Shown: piece by piece, positions 1 through 11,058 of the stretch | How positions within the stretch are numbered: the first letter of the stretch is position 1 | Layout of the letters: each line of letters begins with the position of its first letter | Origin: Chamaecyparis obtusa | Taxonomy: Eukaryota > Streptophyta > Pinopsida > Cupressales > Cupressaceae | DNA length: 64,000 nucleotides | Assembly (NCBI GenBank): GCA_027943335.1 | Contig: BSBK01002085.1 | Coordinates: forward strand, 1,284,501-1,348,500 | Direction of reading: 5' to 3' | Made by a program: the position numbers and the translations under genes | The notes under the pieces: generated by a model | The model's input: only the letters and a program-made list of their open reading frames with translations | Databases searched by the model: none | What the model was told of the DNA's origin: nothing

Positions 1-1462
1 CGATGGCTAAAATGGCTCAAACCAAACTTCTAGGTTTCTGTCCAGAAGCTTTCCTTCCCAGGGGTTGTGTTCTGAAAGGTAACTTGCAGAGAGAAAGAAA
101 TAATAATCAAAATGTTCAAAAGATATCTTTCTTCACCTCAGCGATCCTTCATATAGACTCATCAGTCCAAAAAGCAGTTTTTCTGCTTCTGACTCAAACA
201 ACCATTCGACTTAAACAGAAATTTCGAATTCTGCCTTCCACTGTCATGCCAAGAAGCCAAGTAGATAAGGAGACCACCTTCCCAAAAGGGCCCCATGTCA
301 ATGACTGGAATAGGGGCTTAAGTTGTAAATGAATAAATAAACAAGTGTAATTAATATAAGCTTGGCCAATTATTTATGCATTCCTCTATTCCCTTTATTA
401 TCGTTTTGTTCTAGCCTCAGGGAAAGAAAAGGCTAGACATCCTTCTGCTGCTGGTTAAGACTCGGAAGGGAACATGACAATTGTACTATTTAACTTTTAA
501 GATCAACCAGTACAATACCTAATAAACAGCCGTCCGCTGCTGGTTAAGACTCGGAAGGGGACATGACAATTGTACTATTTAACTGGTTAAGACCAGTACA
601 ATACCTAATAAAAAAGCATTTCATATACTTTTTACAATGGGTGTGTAATCAAATCTAACAGCTTGATTACATAAATATTTCATTGTGTTTATCCTTATAA
701 TATTAATCACATAAATTATCATTTTGCAACATCTCTCACTTTTTTTTGGCTAGTTACTTTAACTTGCACAATTTAGACTTTGTCTATGGATCATACTGTT
801 AAAAACCAACCATTAGCATACCCAATAAAAAAGCTTTCCATATAATTTTTACAATGGGTGTGTAATCAATCCTAACAGGTGGATTGCTTAAATATTTCAT
901 TGTGCTTAGTCGTCATAAATATTTAATCAGAAAATAAATTACTATGGCTTATCAAGACTAGTTAATGTCTGCATAACATGTTGGGTGAACTTTTTTCGGC
1001 TACTTTAACAAACACATTTTAGGCTATGTTAACAGATCATGCTATTAAAGTCCAACCATTAGCATATCCAATAAAAAGAATTTCATATACTTTTAGAATT
1101 TCATATCAGTTCTAGCAGCTTGATTGATTAATTATTTCATTGTGCTTCCTCATAAATATTTATCAGAAAATAAATTACCATTATGTATATGAACCACTAC
1201 GATTACTTAATATCTGAGCAACATGTCTAGGCCCTGGAGAATTATCTTTTCTAGTACTTACTTAAATTGACATTATAGGCTTTGTTAATGGATGCTATTA
1301 GAGACCAACCGTTAGCATATCTGACAAAGAATCTTTTCATATACGTTATACAAGGATTTAATGCCTTGGATGATTAAACTGCTAGCAAATTAGTTTTGGT
1401 TGTACTTTACTTTTTATTGACTATGCCATGTCAATAATGTTTTATTTAATTTTCTTCAACAG
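1..1462. repeat. AUG5 intron (partial) with degenerate tandem repeats
   Basis: This is the left part of the intron ahead of exon A. Two copies of an 85-bp-scale unit containing ctgctggttaagactcgg start near 449 and 536. A longer degenerate tandem array of about 240-250 bp per unit runs from about 575 to 1365. Its landmark, a variant of ccaaccattagcatatccaataaa, occurs near 590, 806, 1052 and 1305. An open frame at 3-332 has no recognisable domain and is not annotated. Confidence 0.7.
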
Positions 1463-1568
1463 GTACAAGTACGAGAATAATAGAGTAATGGATGCTACAT
1501 CTCCTGATGGGAGTTCATATAGTCAAAGTAGAAGCAATGGGACATATAATCAACTTCGTGAGAGACAG
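1463..1568 (+). CDS. AUG5: AUGMIN subunit 5, internal exon A (first exon in window)
   Basis: The exon completes a split codon (G) and then encodes 35 residues starting YKYENNRVMD and ending QLRERQ. Its start matches the plant AUG5 segment that follows the first coiled-coil half. The acceptor is ttcttcaacag and the donor cag|gtattt. AUG5 is a subunit of the eight-protein augmin complex, which recruits the gamma-tubulin ring complex to existing microtubules for branching nucleation in spindle, phragmoplast and cortical arrays. Upstream exons (roughly the N-terminal half of a protein of about 800 residues) lie outside the window. The serine- and asparagine-rich middle (SSYSQSRSNGTYNQ) falls in a region I recall as variable in AUG5. 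Identification is by recognition of the family sequence, not by a search. Confidence 0.9.
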
Positions 1569-3054
1569 GTATTTCTGTGAAAATTCTCCATTTTAAGATG
1601 CACACTATTTCTGTTTTAGCAATTACTTATCTCTATTAATCAGAGCTTTCAGCTCTGGTATCTATTTTGGTTTAACTCTATTGGCACTCTATAGTTTTCC
1701 ATGTCACTTCAAAGTATTTTTTTTGGAGATTCTTAGAGTTTCATTTTCTTCTTCACATGGATGCTACTATATTAACTTCTTTCTAGCTTGATTGTTGATC
1801 TCTATTTATTAGTCTCATTACTTGAAAATTTCTAGCGTCAACATTGAATTATCTGCCATGGGTCCCAGAATGGTTAATTTGGAAAAACATAAAAAGCTGA
1901 GGCAAAACTGGCATATGATAAAACAATTTAAGTTCCTAAAATGCAAGAAGAAAAAGCAGGAAACAATCGTGAAACATATTTTTGTAAATTGATTAGAGGT
2001 TTTGTGATCAACTTTTAATTAGATTCTTTATCTGTTGTGGGAGTTGTTGTTTGTTTAAAATGAATAAAGTAATGCAACAATATATTATTTACACATTAAT
2101 AATAAAGAGAAAGAGAGAATATTACATGAAGTGGTCTAAGTGAGGTACATTAATCATTATGGCTGGCTCTTATGATTGCTATAGCTAAGGATCAAGATGA
2201 TCTTAATTAGGCAAAAACATCACTTATTTATGCATGTTGAAGTTGCACGATCTTTCATGATTATGGTACATGTTGGTTCTTTGTTATCTACAATGGTAGG
2301 CCATGATGAATCTACTTAATGAACATAGCTTAAAGATGCACCCATAGCTGCGATCCAATGGGCTTGACATGGAAAATTCACATCAAATGTTGAATATGTA
2401 CCAATATGAGGGAACAAAAAAGATGGCATCTTGCAAACACCTTCTCAAAGGGCAAATTCTTCAAACCAACTACAATATAAACTGTTTCATACTTTATATC
2501 AGCAATTGTCTCTTTAAAAGTTGGCATGACATGAAAGCCTTAAAGACAAATCAATCCGTATCTAATCACCTAAAGCTGGTGATCGTTAACACATCACAAG
2601 AATAACAGTCGAAGTTGACAAATCATTGGTTCTTCTGGAGTCCAAACCACAACATTCCATGAATCCCAAAGATAGTGTCATCAATGTGAAATCAAATTCA
2701 ACCATAAGGCACGCATGAGCTTCAAACCTTTTAAAACCAAGAGTGAGGTTGTAAGAAGGAATGTCATACACATAAAAAATATACATCCTTCAAGAAATAC
2801 AAATGGAAATGCTTTGATGTCTAAATACAAAGTCAACCAAGAACAAGAAAAAAAGAACGACAATATCAGATCCCAAAGTAACGATTCCCTAATGCAACAC
2901 TCAGTTGAGAAAACTCAAAACCTATGGATCATATAAAAGAATAAACAAGAAGCCATTATTAATGTTGTCATGGAAATGCTTCATCATAGCCATCTCATGA
3001 AGAGTCCTACAAGTCTTAACAATGTGATCAAATCAATGGACTTGTGACTCATCA
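1569..3054. other. AUG5 intron sequence, no recognised feature
   Basis: AT-rich intron sequence between the donor of exon A and the first LTR-like start at 3055. I see no conserved coding frame, RNA gene or clear repeat. Short open frames near 2369-2936 on both strands look random. Confidence 0.6.
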
Positions 3055-3476
3055 TGTAATGTCCCCTTTTTGGGATTGCCCTAATTCTTGCCCTAAAATC
3101 ACAAATTCCATCAAAATAAGAAATGTAAGATAGTTAGAAACGTAGAGATATAAATTTACCAATAAAAATGCCTTTTAACAAGATAAATCCTGATCTAGGT
3201 CTTGCAACCATATTAAACAATATTGGAATATATTCAATTATTTCTATTAGGGTTTTTAATCACACACATGATTACAAATATATAGAATCATCATAATTCC
3301 TTAGATAGGTCATGCCACATCTATATTCATTTTTAGTATATAATCACAATAGGGTTTGAATGAGGGAGCATGATAGCTTGGTCCGAAGCAATCCTCACAC
3401 TAAGCCCAAGAGTGAACACTTACCTTCTTGGCCCCAAGTGATAGGCACACTGGACATCCAGTGTGGGGTGGTCTAC
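3055..3476 (+). mobile_element. Older LTR fragment that hosts the 3477-13972 insertion (left part)
   Basis: It begins TGTAATGTCCCCTTTTTTGG, the start shared by several LTR-like blocks in this window. The last 75 bp (taagcccaagag...tggggtggtctac) recur, diverged, at about 14048-14125 on the far side of the insertion, so the host carried a local tandem duplication. The host sequence resumes at 13978 after the 5-bp duplication TCTAC. The far LTR boundary was not found. Confidence 0.5.
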
Positions 3477-4162
3477 TGAAATGACCCTAACTAGCCATTC
3501 TCTAATTTTTACAAATAAATCTCATCCAGATTTGAAACAAACAATAACATGCAAATAACCAGCAGATATATTCGAATAACCAGCAGATATAATCTTATTA
3601 ATCTTCTTAGAAAATGGTATGTATTATACAACAACAATACAAAACCATAGATTACAACATGCCAATTTGAAATACAGCAAATAACAATAACACTGGATGA
3701 TAAGAACCTGTAAAACAATGGCGAACTTTGATGTGAATCTGCACCGGAGATGAATCGGGTTTCCGTCCTCAGATTTCATATTCGATAGCTGAAGCTTCTC
3801 GAATTCTCAATGAGAGATAAAATCCATAAACTGAAGCATACACAATGAGACTCCAAACCTCCTCTTATGGCTGCAGCTATGACTCTTTAGTTTCTCCACT
3901 GTGTCTCTTCATATTCCCAGTCCGTCTCTTTATAATTCCACTTTAAGTCACTTTTAAATAAATATGACCGTTGAATTATAAAGTGAAATAATAAATAAAG
4001 TGAGGAATTTTCCGACATTAAAACAGAGGCCCAAATGAGCTCGGATGACAACGTATGGTAGCTTGCTGGAAAGCTCTCGGCGAAACGCTCCAAGTCCACT
4101 ACTGAAAAGCCAAGAATTCTGAACCTTGTTGACTTACTATAAATAGTAAGTATCTTGGAAAC
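3477..4162 (-). repeat. 3' LTR, distal piece (split by insertion)
   Basis: It matches 13104-13820 of the intact LTR. Similarity stops at GAAAC (4158-4162), where the nested insertion begins with TGTCATGCCC. Confidence 0.87.
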
Positions 4163-7100
4163 TGTCATGCCCAAAAATAAACAACCAAAAAAAACGTAAC
4201 AAATTTTTTTTTTTTTTTTTAGCCAGTTGGTTTGATTAAAACTTAGAAGAAGATAATCGTCTTAAGGGCCATTTCCCGATTAACTAGGTATATTAATCCA
4301 TCAAGGGTTAAATCTTTTGATCTGACAATCGTGTTTTCAAACATAGCCAAATGTATATATATAAAGTCTTCCATAAGAAGACCCATGCAATACGAGGATG
4401 CCAATAAGGATCCGTAATCCCAATTCTAGAACACTAGATTGTTATTTAGCATTAAAATGTAATGATCCTATACTAAGATCCATGATTTTCTTAATCAATA
4501 TTAAAATAACGATTAATCAAAATAAAATTAAGTCCACCCTATCTAATTGCAAATCAAAGATACTAATATGACTTAGAAATTTTAAACACATGAATAATAC
4601 TACCAAACAATACAACATAGAATACTAAAATTGAACCTAACAATATCCCAACCTATACTAACACCTACTAACCTATGTCTCCCACATTCATAACCCCATT
4701 CCCCCTATAATTTAACAATTACTAAATTAAGGCAAAGAGGTGTCAAAAGAACATATGATCAATTAAATAATTAAAGACTCCTCTCTTAAACAATTATGCA
4801 AAAATCCAATATATAAATATAAAATAACATTATGATAAACAAATTTTAAAAAAACCAACCATACCATCATTTTAAAAAAAAACACCCTATCTATCCTACT
4901 CCACCTATTCTCTAAGACCCAAGCTCATAGGGTGGGGCGCATCCCAAAGGAGAGTACAAGGGGACAAGAGATCTAGTGGGTCCCACACATAACATGGCAG
5001 AATTTCGCACTCCCCAAGGCTTGAAAAGGGAAGGGTTGGGTTTTCAAGTGATCATAAACATTTAAAGATGCACTGCTCTTTCCAAGGAGATCCCAAGAAA
5101 GATGGTACGCAGGACAAGGAAGGGAGTACCTTTATGACAAAAGGAAAATGTCAGAATTAGCATTCACAGCTAGGTACGCATGCAAGGTGGGGGTTATTTG
5201 AAAAGTTGGCAAGTAAATTAAATTTGTTTGCTGACAAGGGCAACTCTTTAAGACCCCATTGTACCCACGTAGGTGTTTGACCATGCATAAAGCATAAAGC
5301 TTTTCCAAAGCCCATCACCTGCGCCTAGGAAGAGAGCCTTAGTGGGGACCACTAGCAAGTGGAAATATTTTTAAGAGATACTTTATTAATAAAGTTTAGT
5401 TGGATTCAATCATTCAAGAGTTAGTGGTAAATAACATGGTTAAGAGGTAGTTTAGGCTACAAAGCTTAATTAGTTGTTTATGTTAAGAGGGGAAGAAGAA
5501 TATTCTCTGTGGCAAGAGAATATTTTTCTTCTCCATTCAAATTCCAGAGAGCTAAATGCTCTAAATAAAATTCTGGAAGTGTCTTTTATGCAGTATATGG
5601 TTTCTCCTACATTTTTTTTTTGTTTGATCTTTCATTAGAGCTACAAAATTACTTGATTATTTGATGAATTAGACTAGGGAATAATGGATAGAATATTAGT
5701 GTCTTAATTATCCATTAATTCAATAGTGTCATACTTCATTTTAGAAGAATTTTAGAGGGTGTAACATTCTTATCAACTCAAGTAGTTTCTATTTAGTTTG
5801 AAGCTTGTCCAAGTTAAGGTAAAATAGAATGATCATAACAAGTTAAGTCAACACATTGAGAGCTTCACAAAGATCATATCAATGAAATTTCTTTCTTTAA
5901 ACAATACATTATCTCTCCCTTATCAACTTAGATAAACATTTAACCATGAGATATTTATACCTCCATTTCAATTAAGGAGAATGCATCAGCATAACAGCAA
6001 GCATTCCTTATATACAAATTGAATCATTGAAACATACTTTGATAACCATACATGCATGATAATATCAAGAAAATGAAACATGCTTTTCTTCATCCTATTG
6101 CAATATAAATTTTCCTGGTGCTCCAACATGAACAAGCTGAACACCATACAAATCCACCAAAACAAATACTCCTACTACAAGGAGAGGCTTGCTCCATTAC
6201 AATTATATATAAAAGAGGATCTTTCTTTCAAGATCTACAATACAACAGCACATGAGAGATTGATACAAGCACATTAAAGAAGGGATTTCATCAAACTTTT
6301 TCTTCATGGGCCTTTGACTTCTATACCTGCAATAAAAGGAGAGAACCATGGGTGCTCACCACCCAACCAAGGTCTCTTATGAGACCACCCCCAAGCTTGG
6401 AGAACCAAGGGCTAAACGGGTATGCAACAAGATCAACAAGATGCTCACAAACAATTTACACAATGCACATACAACAAATTACTCCCTTCCAAGGTTACAC
6501 AAATGAGTCTTACAAGCTCATTGAGAGGGTGGAGGTGGGCTTTTCCAAGGGGAGAATGCCATTACATACAAATTTTCTCACCATGAGTATTCAAATGCCT
6601 CTTCAAGGCTACATATCCAAATGCCTCTTCAAGGCTACATATCCATGCATATCCAAAGGCCTCTTCATACACATACTTTGCTCAACATCCTCTTCAACAT
6701 ACAAGAATGCAATGGCTTCCATGGTGCCCATACACCATGGACTTATCCCTCTTCTCCAAGAGAAGAGACTCTCACCTCATGGAGAGCCCAACTAACCCCT
6801 CCACCCATAGGCCACTTCTTCCCTTCCCAAAGGGTGAGTAATGCCTCACACCCATAAACAAGAACTCCCTCAATCAAGCAAAAAGAACAAGATCAAACCA
6901 TGAAATCAAACCCAAAATCCCTCCCTTACAACACATAGCCACAACAAGAATCAAGATTCACATACATGAGAGGGAAAGATACAAGCTAATCTAATGCACA
7001 AGTAGAAAGACTCCATGAGAAGAGTAACCAACCTCCACAAGTGTGATGGAAATGGAAATTTGAGAAGAGCTTATCCACTTTTTCTTCCTCCTTCAAAACC

Positions 7101-8083
7101 CTAAAGTCTCTAGAATTAGAGAGTGGGTGAACACCCTCTAATTCTATCCAAGGCCTCTAAAAAGGGCTCCAAATTCTACCCACCCACCAATCATAATTGC
7201 AGATTTGACTCTAAGGTCTCCTTGATTTTTCTTGTCCCCCCATGATAAATGCTTGATTGGAAGGAAAGGTGAAGTTGGGTAAGGGTCAAGATCCATCCAA
7301 TCTCGTAGGTAAGGGTAAATGGGTCAAAAAAAGGGTTGCCAAAGTCTCTAGGGGGTTTAGGGTATGCTCAAAACCTTCCTAACCCATACCCCTAACATTA
7401 AGATACATAAATTATGCCAAAAATGACCCCTAGAACTCCTTATTGGCCTCTAGAAGTGGCTAGAATTAAATAAATTTAAATGAGTACATTACAAGTGTCA
7501 AGTGACACTAACAATTGCACGTTACATACAAATGCCAAGAAAGACAACACGAAGCTAACTACTAATGCACAAGAAAATTCACTTTTACGACAAGTTCACA
7601 TTACAACGAGGCTTTGTAATCCCACATTGGACTAAGCCTTGGTTTACTCAGTACACATGTGTTTAACCTTGGTTCTCCGATAATTCCCATGGTTCTCGTA
7701 CCTGCACACTTCACTTCGAGCATCAGTAGTTCAAGATGATAACATTACATGAAATATACATATTCAATTTTCTATTTAGTATCATAACTCAATATGTATA
7801 GCTCAATTCAAATCACAATTTTCCATTCAATAATATTCGAACATCATAAGTACATAATCATCATGTGCAGTAATCAAATCTAATCATGAATAATTCACTT
7901 AATCAACGATGCATAATAAAAATCATGATGTACTCTAGATTCACATCCACACCTACATAATATAATAATCACCATCAAAATATCATATCTCGAGTCTCAA
8001 TCCAAAATAGATCAACAAATGTATCACTGTATCAAAATGCAGAAAAAGAAAGATGCTATGACGGGTCAGGGTGAGGCCTCACA
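4163..8083. mobile_element. Nested 3.9-kb TG...CA insertion inside the 3' LTR
   Basis: It starts TGTCATGCCCAAAA and ends GTGAGGCCTCACA. It is flanked by the 5-bp duplication GAAAC (4158-4162 and 8084-8088), and the LTR of the outer element continues exactly on both sides. I found no internal direct repeat, primer site or polymerase frame. It may therefore be a very long solo LTR or a non-coding LTR element. The stretch 6590-6670 has short tandem copies of a cctcttcaaggctacatatcc motif. The open frames at 6352-6857 fall in this low-complexity part and are not convincing genes. The terminal GAGGCCTC palindrome is notable. Confidence 0.82.
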
Positions 8084-8088
8084 GAAAC

Positions 8089-8239
8089 CTGCGGAAACTG
8101 CTCCAATTGGCTTGAAACTGAAATCACCTAGGCCAATCATCTCCTTGAGCACTGCTACGCCTCGGTTAGCCCTTCGGACCAAGATAAAAAGGCTAACGAT
8201 ACGGCACAAAATAATGTACCCCAAAAAGGGGACATTACA
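8089..8239 (-). repeat. 3' LTR, proximal piece
   Basis: It corresponds to 13821-13972 of the intact LTR and ends at the gggacattaca boundary. It lies between the nested insertion and the polypurine tract. Confidence 0.87.
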
Positions 8240-9560
8240 AATCACCCCTTCCTCGAGATTGCTTTCCCTCAAGCAATCGGTATCTGTATGCTGAGATCAT
8301 AATGCCTGGATCCCAAACCAACCTTAGGGGGGCTGCTCCACCAATTTGTCGAGTGATATTGAAATAGTCATTATGCTCCGACCTGTGAAGCCACCCATAC
8401 AACAACAAAACAGCAGCCGGTCTAATGTCAGGATCCCAAATCACTGTAGGATCAATCGTGCTAATCTGCCCTGTGCTGCCATCATCTGTAAGCAAGTCCT
8501 CAACCCAACTGAGAACCTCACTCCAACTGGGATCACTAGCGCCTCTACGGTCATATGCAGGGGAAAACCAAACCTCATACCGATCGACTCCCAAAATGAA
8601 AAACAACCGCGAGTATGTCCCTCCTGGATCCCATAAACATGGCCACCCATCTCCCCAGCTGGCTGAAATATCTCGACGCTCTATGCCCACACTGAGTGAA
8701 ATACCAGCAGTGTCCATCTGCCATAACACTGCCCCTCTGATCTGTAGCCCGAACCAAAAAATGCGCTGAAGAGGCAAGCTGTCAAGACTGCCGAACAAGG
8801 CTTCCATCTGCAAGCAGAGAAGCGTACTCAACCAATCACTTATCCCACCCCTATCCACTAATCGAAAAAGGTCCCCCGTAGGTGGGCTGAATGGAAAACA
8901 AAACGCATCCCATGCAATAAGGCCAGCATGCGATGCATTGAGCAACTCTACTGGGAATCTTAAATCAGCATAAGGATTCCATGACTGTCTCTCAATACTC
9001 GGAGTCATACAATGTATACTATCGTGGTGTGCAAAACCCGCACCAAACAACATACTCATCATCCCAAGCTCAATAACCTCGTGCTGGAAAAGCTCTATGT
9101 GATCAACATCATCAACGAGTGGTAGTGCAAGGAAAAACATATCCCACATCATGCCACAAGACATAATTGCCTCTCTTGGACTGTGGGTGCACAAACCAAA
9201 CTGCTCAGCAACTGAGCTCATCCCGCTACTCCAACCTGGTGACCAAGGCTCACCTCTGATAACTGCACCTAGGTCCCAAACCCTGCAACCAACCTCGTCC
9301 TCATCCTGGGAATATGAAGTATCTCCCTCATCTATCTCAAAGAGGGGATTGTCAAAAGTCAACTTGGCACCCATCTCAAACAAGGAGTTATCCATCGTTT
9401 GGAAGTGGTCTAATTCATCAAGAAACTCTCGGTGACCCAAAGATCTTCTTGGACAACTGTCCAAGTCATAGGTCTGTTGTATGCTGTCAAGCTCCTGAAT
9501 CACCTCCTGATAGAATTCAAACCTATCCTTGTCATCCTGCTCCCTGAACTGGCTAGAGAC
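8235..9560 (-). CDS. Long unrecognised ORF at the 3' end of the LTR element
   Basis: The minus-strand open frame extends to 9623, but its first 20 or so codons overlap the coiled-coil frame and lack an ATG, so coding probably enters by a frameshift near 9560. It encodes about 440 residues, starting after SSQFREQDDKDRFEFYQEVI, rich in Trp, Asp and Gly (GWPCLWDPGG, WSEVLSWVEDL, LLYGWLHRSEH), and ends RLLEGKQSRGRGDL over the polypurine tract. There are no membrane segments, signal peptide or polymerase motifs that I recognise. Being open for over 1.3 kb in a decayed element is unusual. It may be an element-specific third ORF or a second captured sequence. Confidence 0.4.
   Translation of the reverse strand, partial: VSSQFREQDDKDRFEFYQEVIQELDSIQQTYDLDSCPRRSLGHREFLDELDHFQTMDNSLFEMGAKLTFDNPLFEIDEGDTSYSQDEDEVGCRVWDLGAVIRGEPWSPGWSSGMSSVAEQFGLCTHSPREAIMSCGMMWDMFFLALPLVDDVDHIELFQHEVIELGMMSMLFGAGFAHHDSIHCMTPSIERQSWNPYADLRFPVELLNASHAGLIAWDAFCFPFSPPTGDLFRLVDRGGISDWLSTLLCLQMEALFGSLDSLPLQRIFWFGLQIRGAVLWQMDTAGISLSVGIERRDISASWGDGWPCLWDPGGTYSRLFFILGVDRYEVWFSPAYDRRGASDPSWSEVLSWVEDLLTDDGSTGQISTIDPTVIWDPDIRPAAVLLLYGWLHRSEHNDYFNITRQIGGAAPLRLVWDPGIMISAYRYRLLEGKQSRGRGDL
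8240..8257 (-). other. Polypurine tract of the same element
   Basis: Read on the minus strand, GAGGAAGGGGTGATT directly precedes the TGTAATGTCC start of the 3' LTR. Position and purine bias fit the plus-strand primer of reverse transcription. Confidence 0.7.
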
Positions 9561-10105
9561 CACAATCTGATTTCTCAGTGCACTGAGTAGCACTAAGCTC
9601 CTTATTGAGCTTATCGACCTCAACCTCCTTCTCCCTCAACTGCTTAGCATAATTCTTGGCAACCTGTAACAGGTGGTCACGGTTTGTAAGTAATCTCAGA
9701 TACTCTGATTTCCACTCCTCAAGTGCTGTTTTGACCCTCTGTAAATCTGCAGTACAGGATCCAATCCTTAGGCCGTCTTGCCCTCTATCCCTCTGAGTTG
9801 TTCTGTACAGATCATCAATGATCTGGTGAGTGCTATCATGGTGAACAAGTGCTGCAATAATGGCGTTATTACTAACTTTCACCTGACTCTTTAAGACACA
9901 CTTCTCATTAGTGTTATCCCGGGATGTACTGCCAAATGGGTCATCCATATCAGTGTGATGCAAGAGTGAAGTGCTGCTAAAGAAGTCACACGATTCCTCA
10001 TTACTTGAATCGCTGAAGGTCTCCAACTAGTTACCACAACCTATAACCATGGAGTTATCAAACTCCGCCACCAAATCACCAAAGTAGAGTTCGGAACACT
10101 CTCCG
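9553..10105 (-). pseudogene. Retroelement coding remnant with coiled coil
   Basis: One minus-strand frame reads through SGECSELYFGDLVAEFDN, an in-frame TAG near 10030, and an acidic/serine stretch (ETFSDSSNEESCDFF). It ends in a coiled-coil segment containing LRLLTNRDHLLQVAKNY and LREKEVEVDKLNKEL. A related segment, DYLQMVADRDHLVEW, occurs in the frame at 39937-40317, so it is a retroelement protein motif rather than host coding. The frame closes at 9553 and coding seems to shift into the next ORF. Confidence 0.45.
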
Positions 10106-10279
10106 CTAAGTCCCGAAAGAGGTAGTCACAACTGTAATGTCTCTATCACTAGGCTGCAATTTATCTTCCCCTTGAGCAATCTTGCAAACATGCCCCTGTG
10201 ACCAGTCCTCCTGGCATAAGAAACAAATTTGCCCTGCACTCACTAAGTCCTGGCCTATCATCGGGGATCTTGCAACCTG
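10106..10279 (-). pseudogene. Gag-like zinc-knuckle segment fused to the PDS5-like region
   Basis: The same minus-strand frame as the PDS5-like part continues with CFLCQEDWSQGHVCK, a C-x2-C-x7-H-x-C motif with the Trp and Gly-His typical of Ty3/gypsy gag-pol proteins. It runs to a stop at 10106 after TVVTTSFGT. No protease motif follows. This in-frame junction is why I read the capture as a chimeric gag rather than an independent pseudogene. Confidence 0.55.
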
Positions 10280-11058
10280 TAAGCCTAATGATGCTCGTTC
10301 ATTTTCAGACAATGAACTCTTTAATTTTTCAGCTTGAAGCTTAATTAATTCAGTTGAGAGCTCATATGCCATGGATGCGTACCTTATTCCTCCTCTCCAT
10401 ATTGCCAACAATTCTGATCGCAATTGTTTGCATATGTCATAGTCCTCATCCAAGATCGAGGATAAGATAGTCATTATGCATGTCTTCACCCCGTCTGGAT
10501 GATGCTCCCTGTAATTATTTAGGAGACACTGAAATAGTTGTTGAATCATTTTATCATAACTTGGATTCAACATGTGACTGAAGACTCTAGTGCTTGCCAT
10601 TAACTCCAAGATTTTTACCTGCTTATCAAAGGTAGAGTCTTTGTCATATCTTAGTCCATCTAAGCTGTCCGCAATCAACTGTAACCCCTGTCTCCAAATG
10701 TGCTCGGTGTAAGGAATGATAGGGGCTGTAATTTGAGTGATCTCACTGAGACATGAGGCGACTGCAAGCCTAACATCTCGAAGTGGATGACTCATAAACT
10801 TGCATTGCACTAAGGCATTGAGGGATGCATGACCCAATTGAAAAGTCTACAATCAGCTTGATCTATCCTGGATAGATACAAATTTATTTCATTTAGTTTG
10901 GCTAGCATACCTCGCATGATTTTCTGGTCCTCCAATTGCCATCCAAGGCAACACAATTCATTTCCTATCTCCATTTCTTTCCGGATATCTCTAAGCTGCA
11001 CACCGTAAAATGTGCCATTGAATTCTTTAGAGAATATTGGACTCTCCAAGGTCTCCAT
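10280..11058 (-). pseudogene. Captured PDS5-like (sister-chromatid cohesion) N-terminal fragment
   Basis: On the minus strand an ATG at 11058 opens a frame (METLESPIFSKEF...). After a frameshift near 10830 it continues to about 10280. Residue blocks resemble the N-terminal HEAT-type region of plant PDS5, the cohesin-associated regulator: LAKLNEINLYLSRIDQ, SLNALVQCKF, RDVRLAVASCLSEITQITAP, then a HHPDGVKTCIMTILSSILDE block and MAYELSTELIKLQAEKLKSS. About 260 residues run without introns, although PDS5 genes are heavily interrupted in plants. This suggests capture through an RNA intermediate. It sits between the 5' untranslated region and a gag-type zinc knuckle, inside the LTR element. The frameshift argues against function. 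Assignment rests on family recognition without a search. Confidence 0.75.

Noticed and set aside
3..332. 109-codon plus-strand open frame
   Set aside because: No domain, coding-like composition or splice context; it lies in the intron ahead of AUG5 exon A.
6352..6857. Overlapping plus-strand open frames of 147 and 78 codons
   Set aside because: They fall in short tandem repeats (cctcttcaaggctacatatcc) within the nested 3.9-kb insertion, and no protein family is recognisable.
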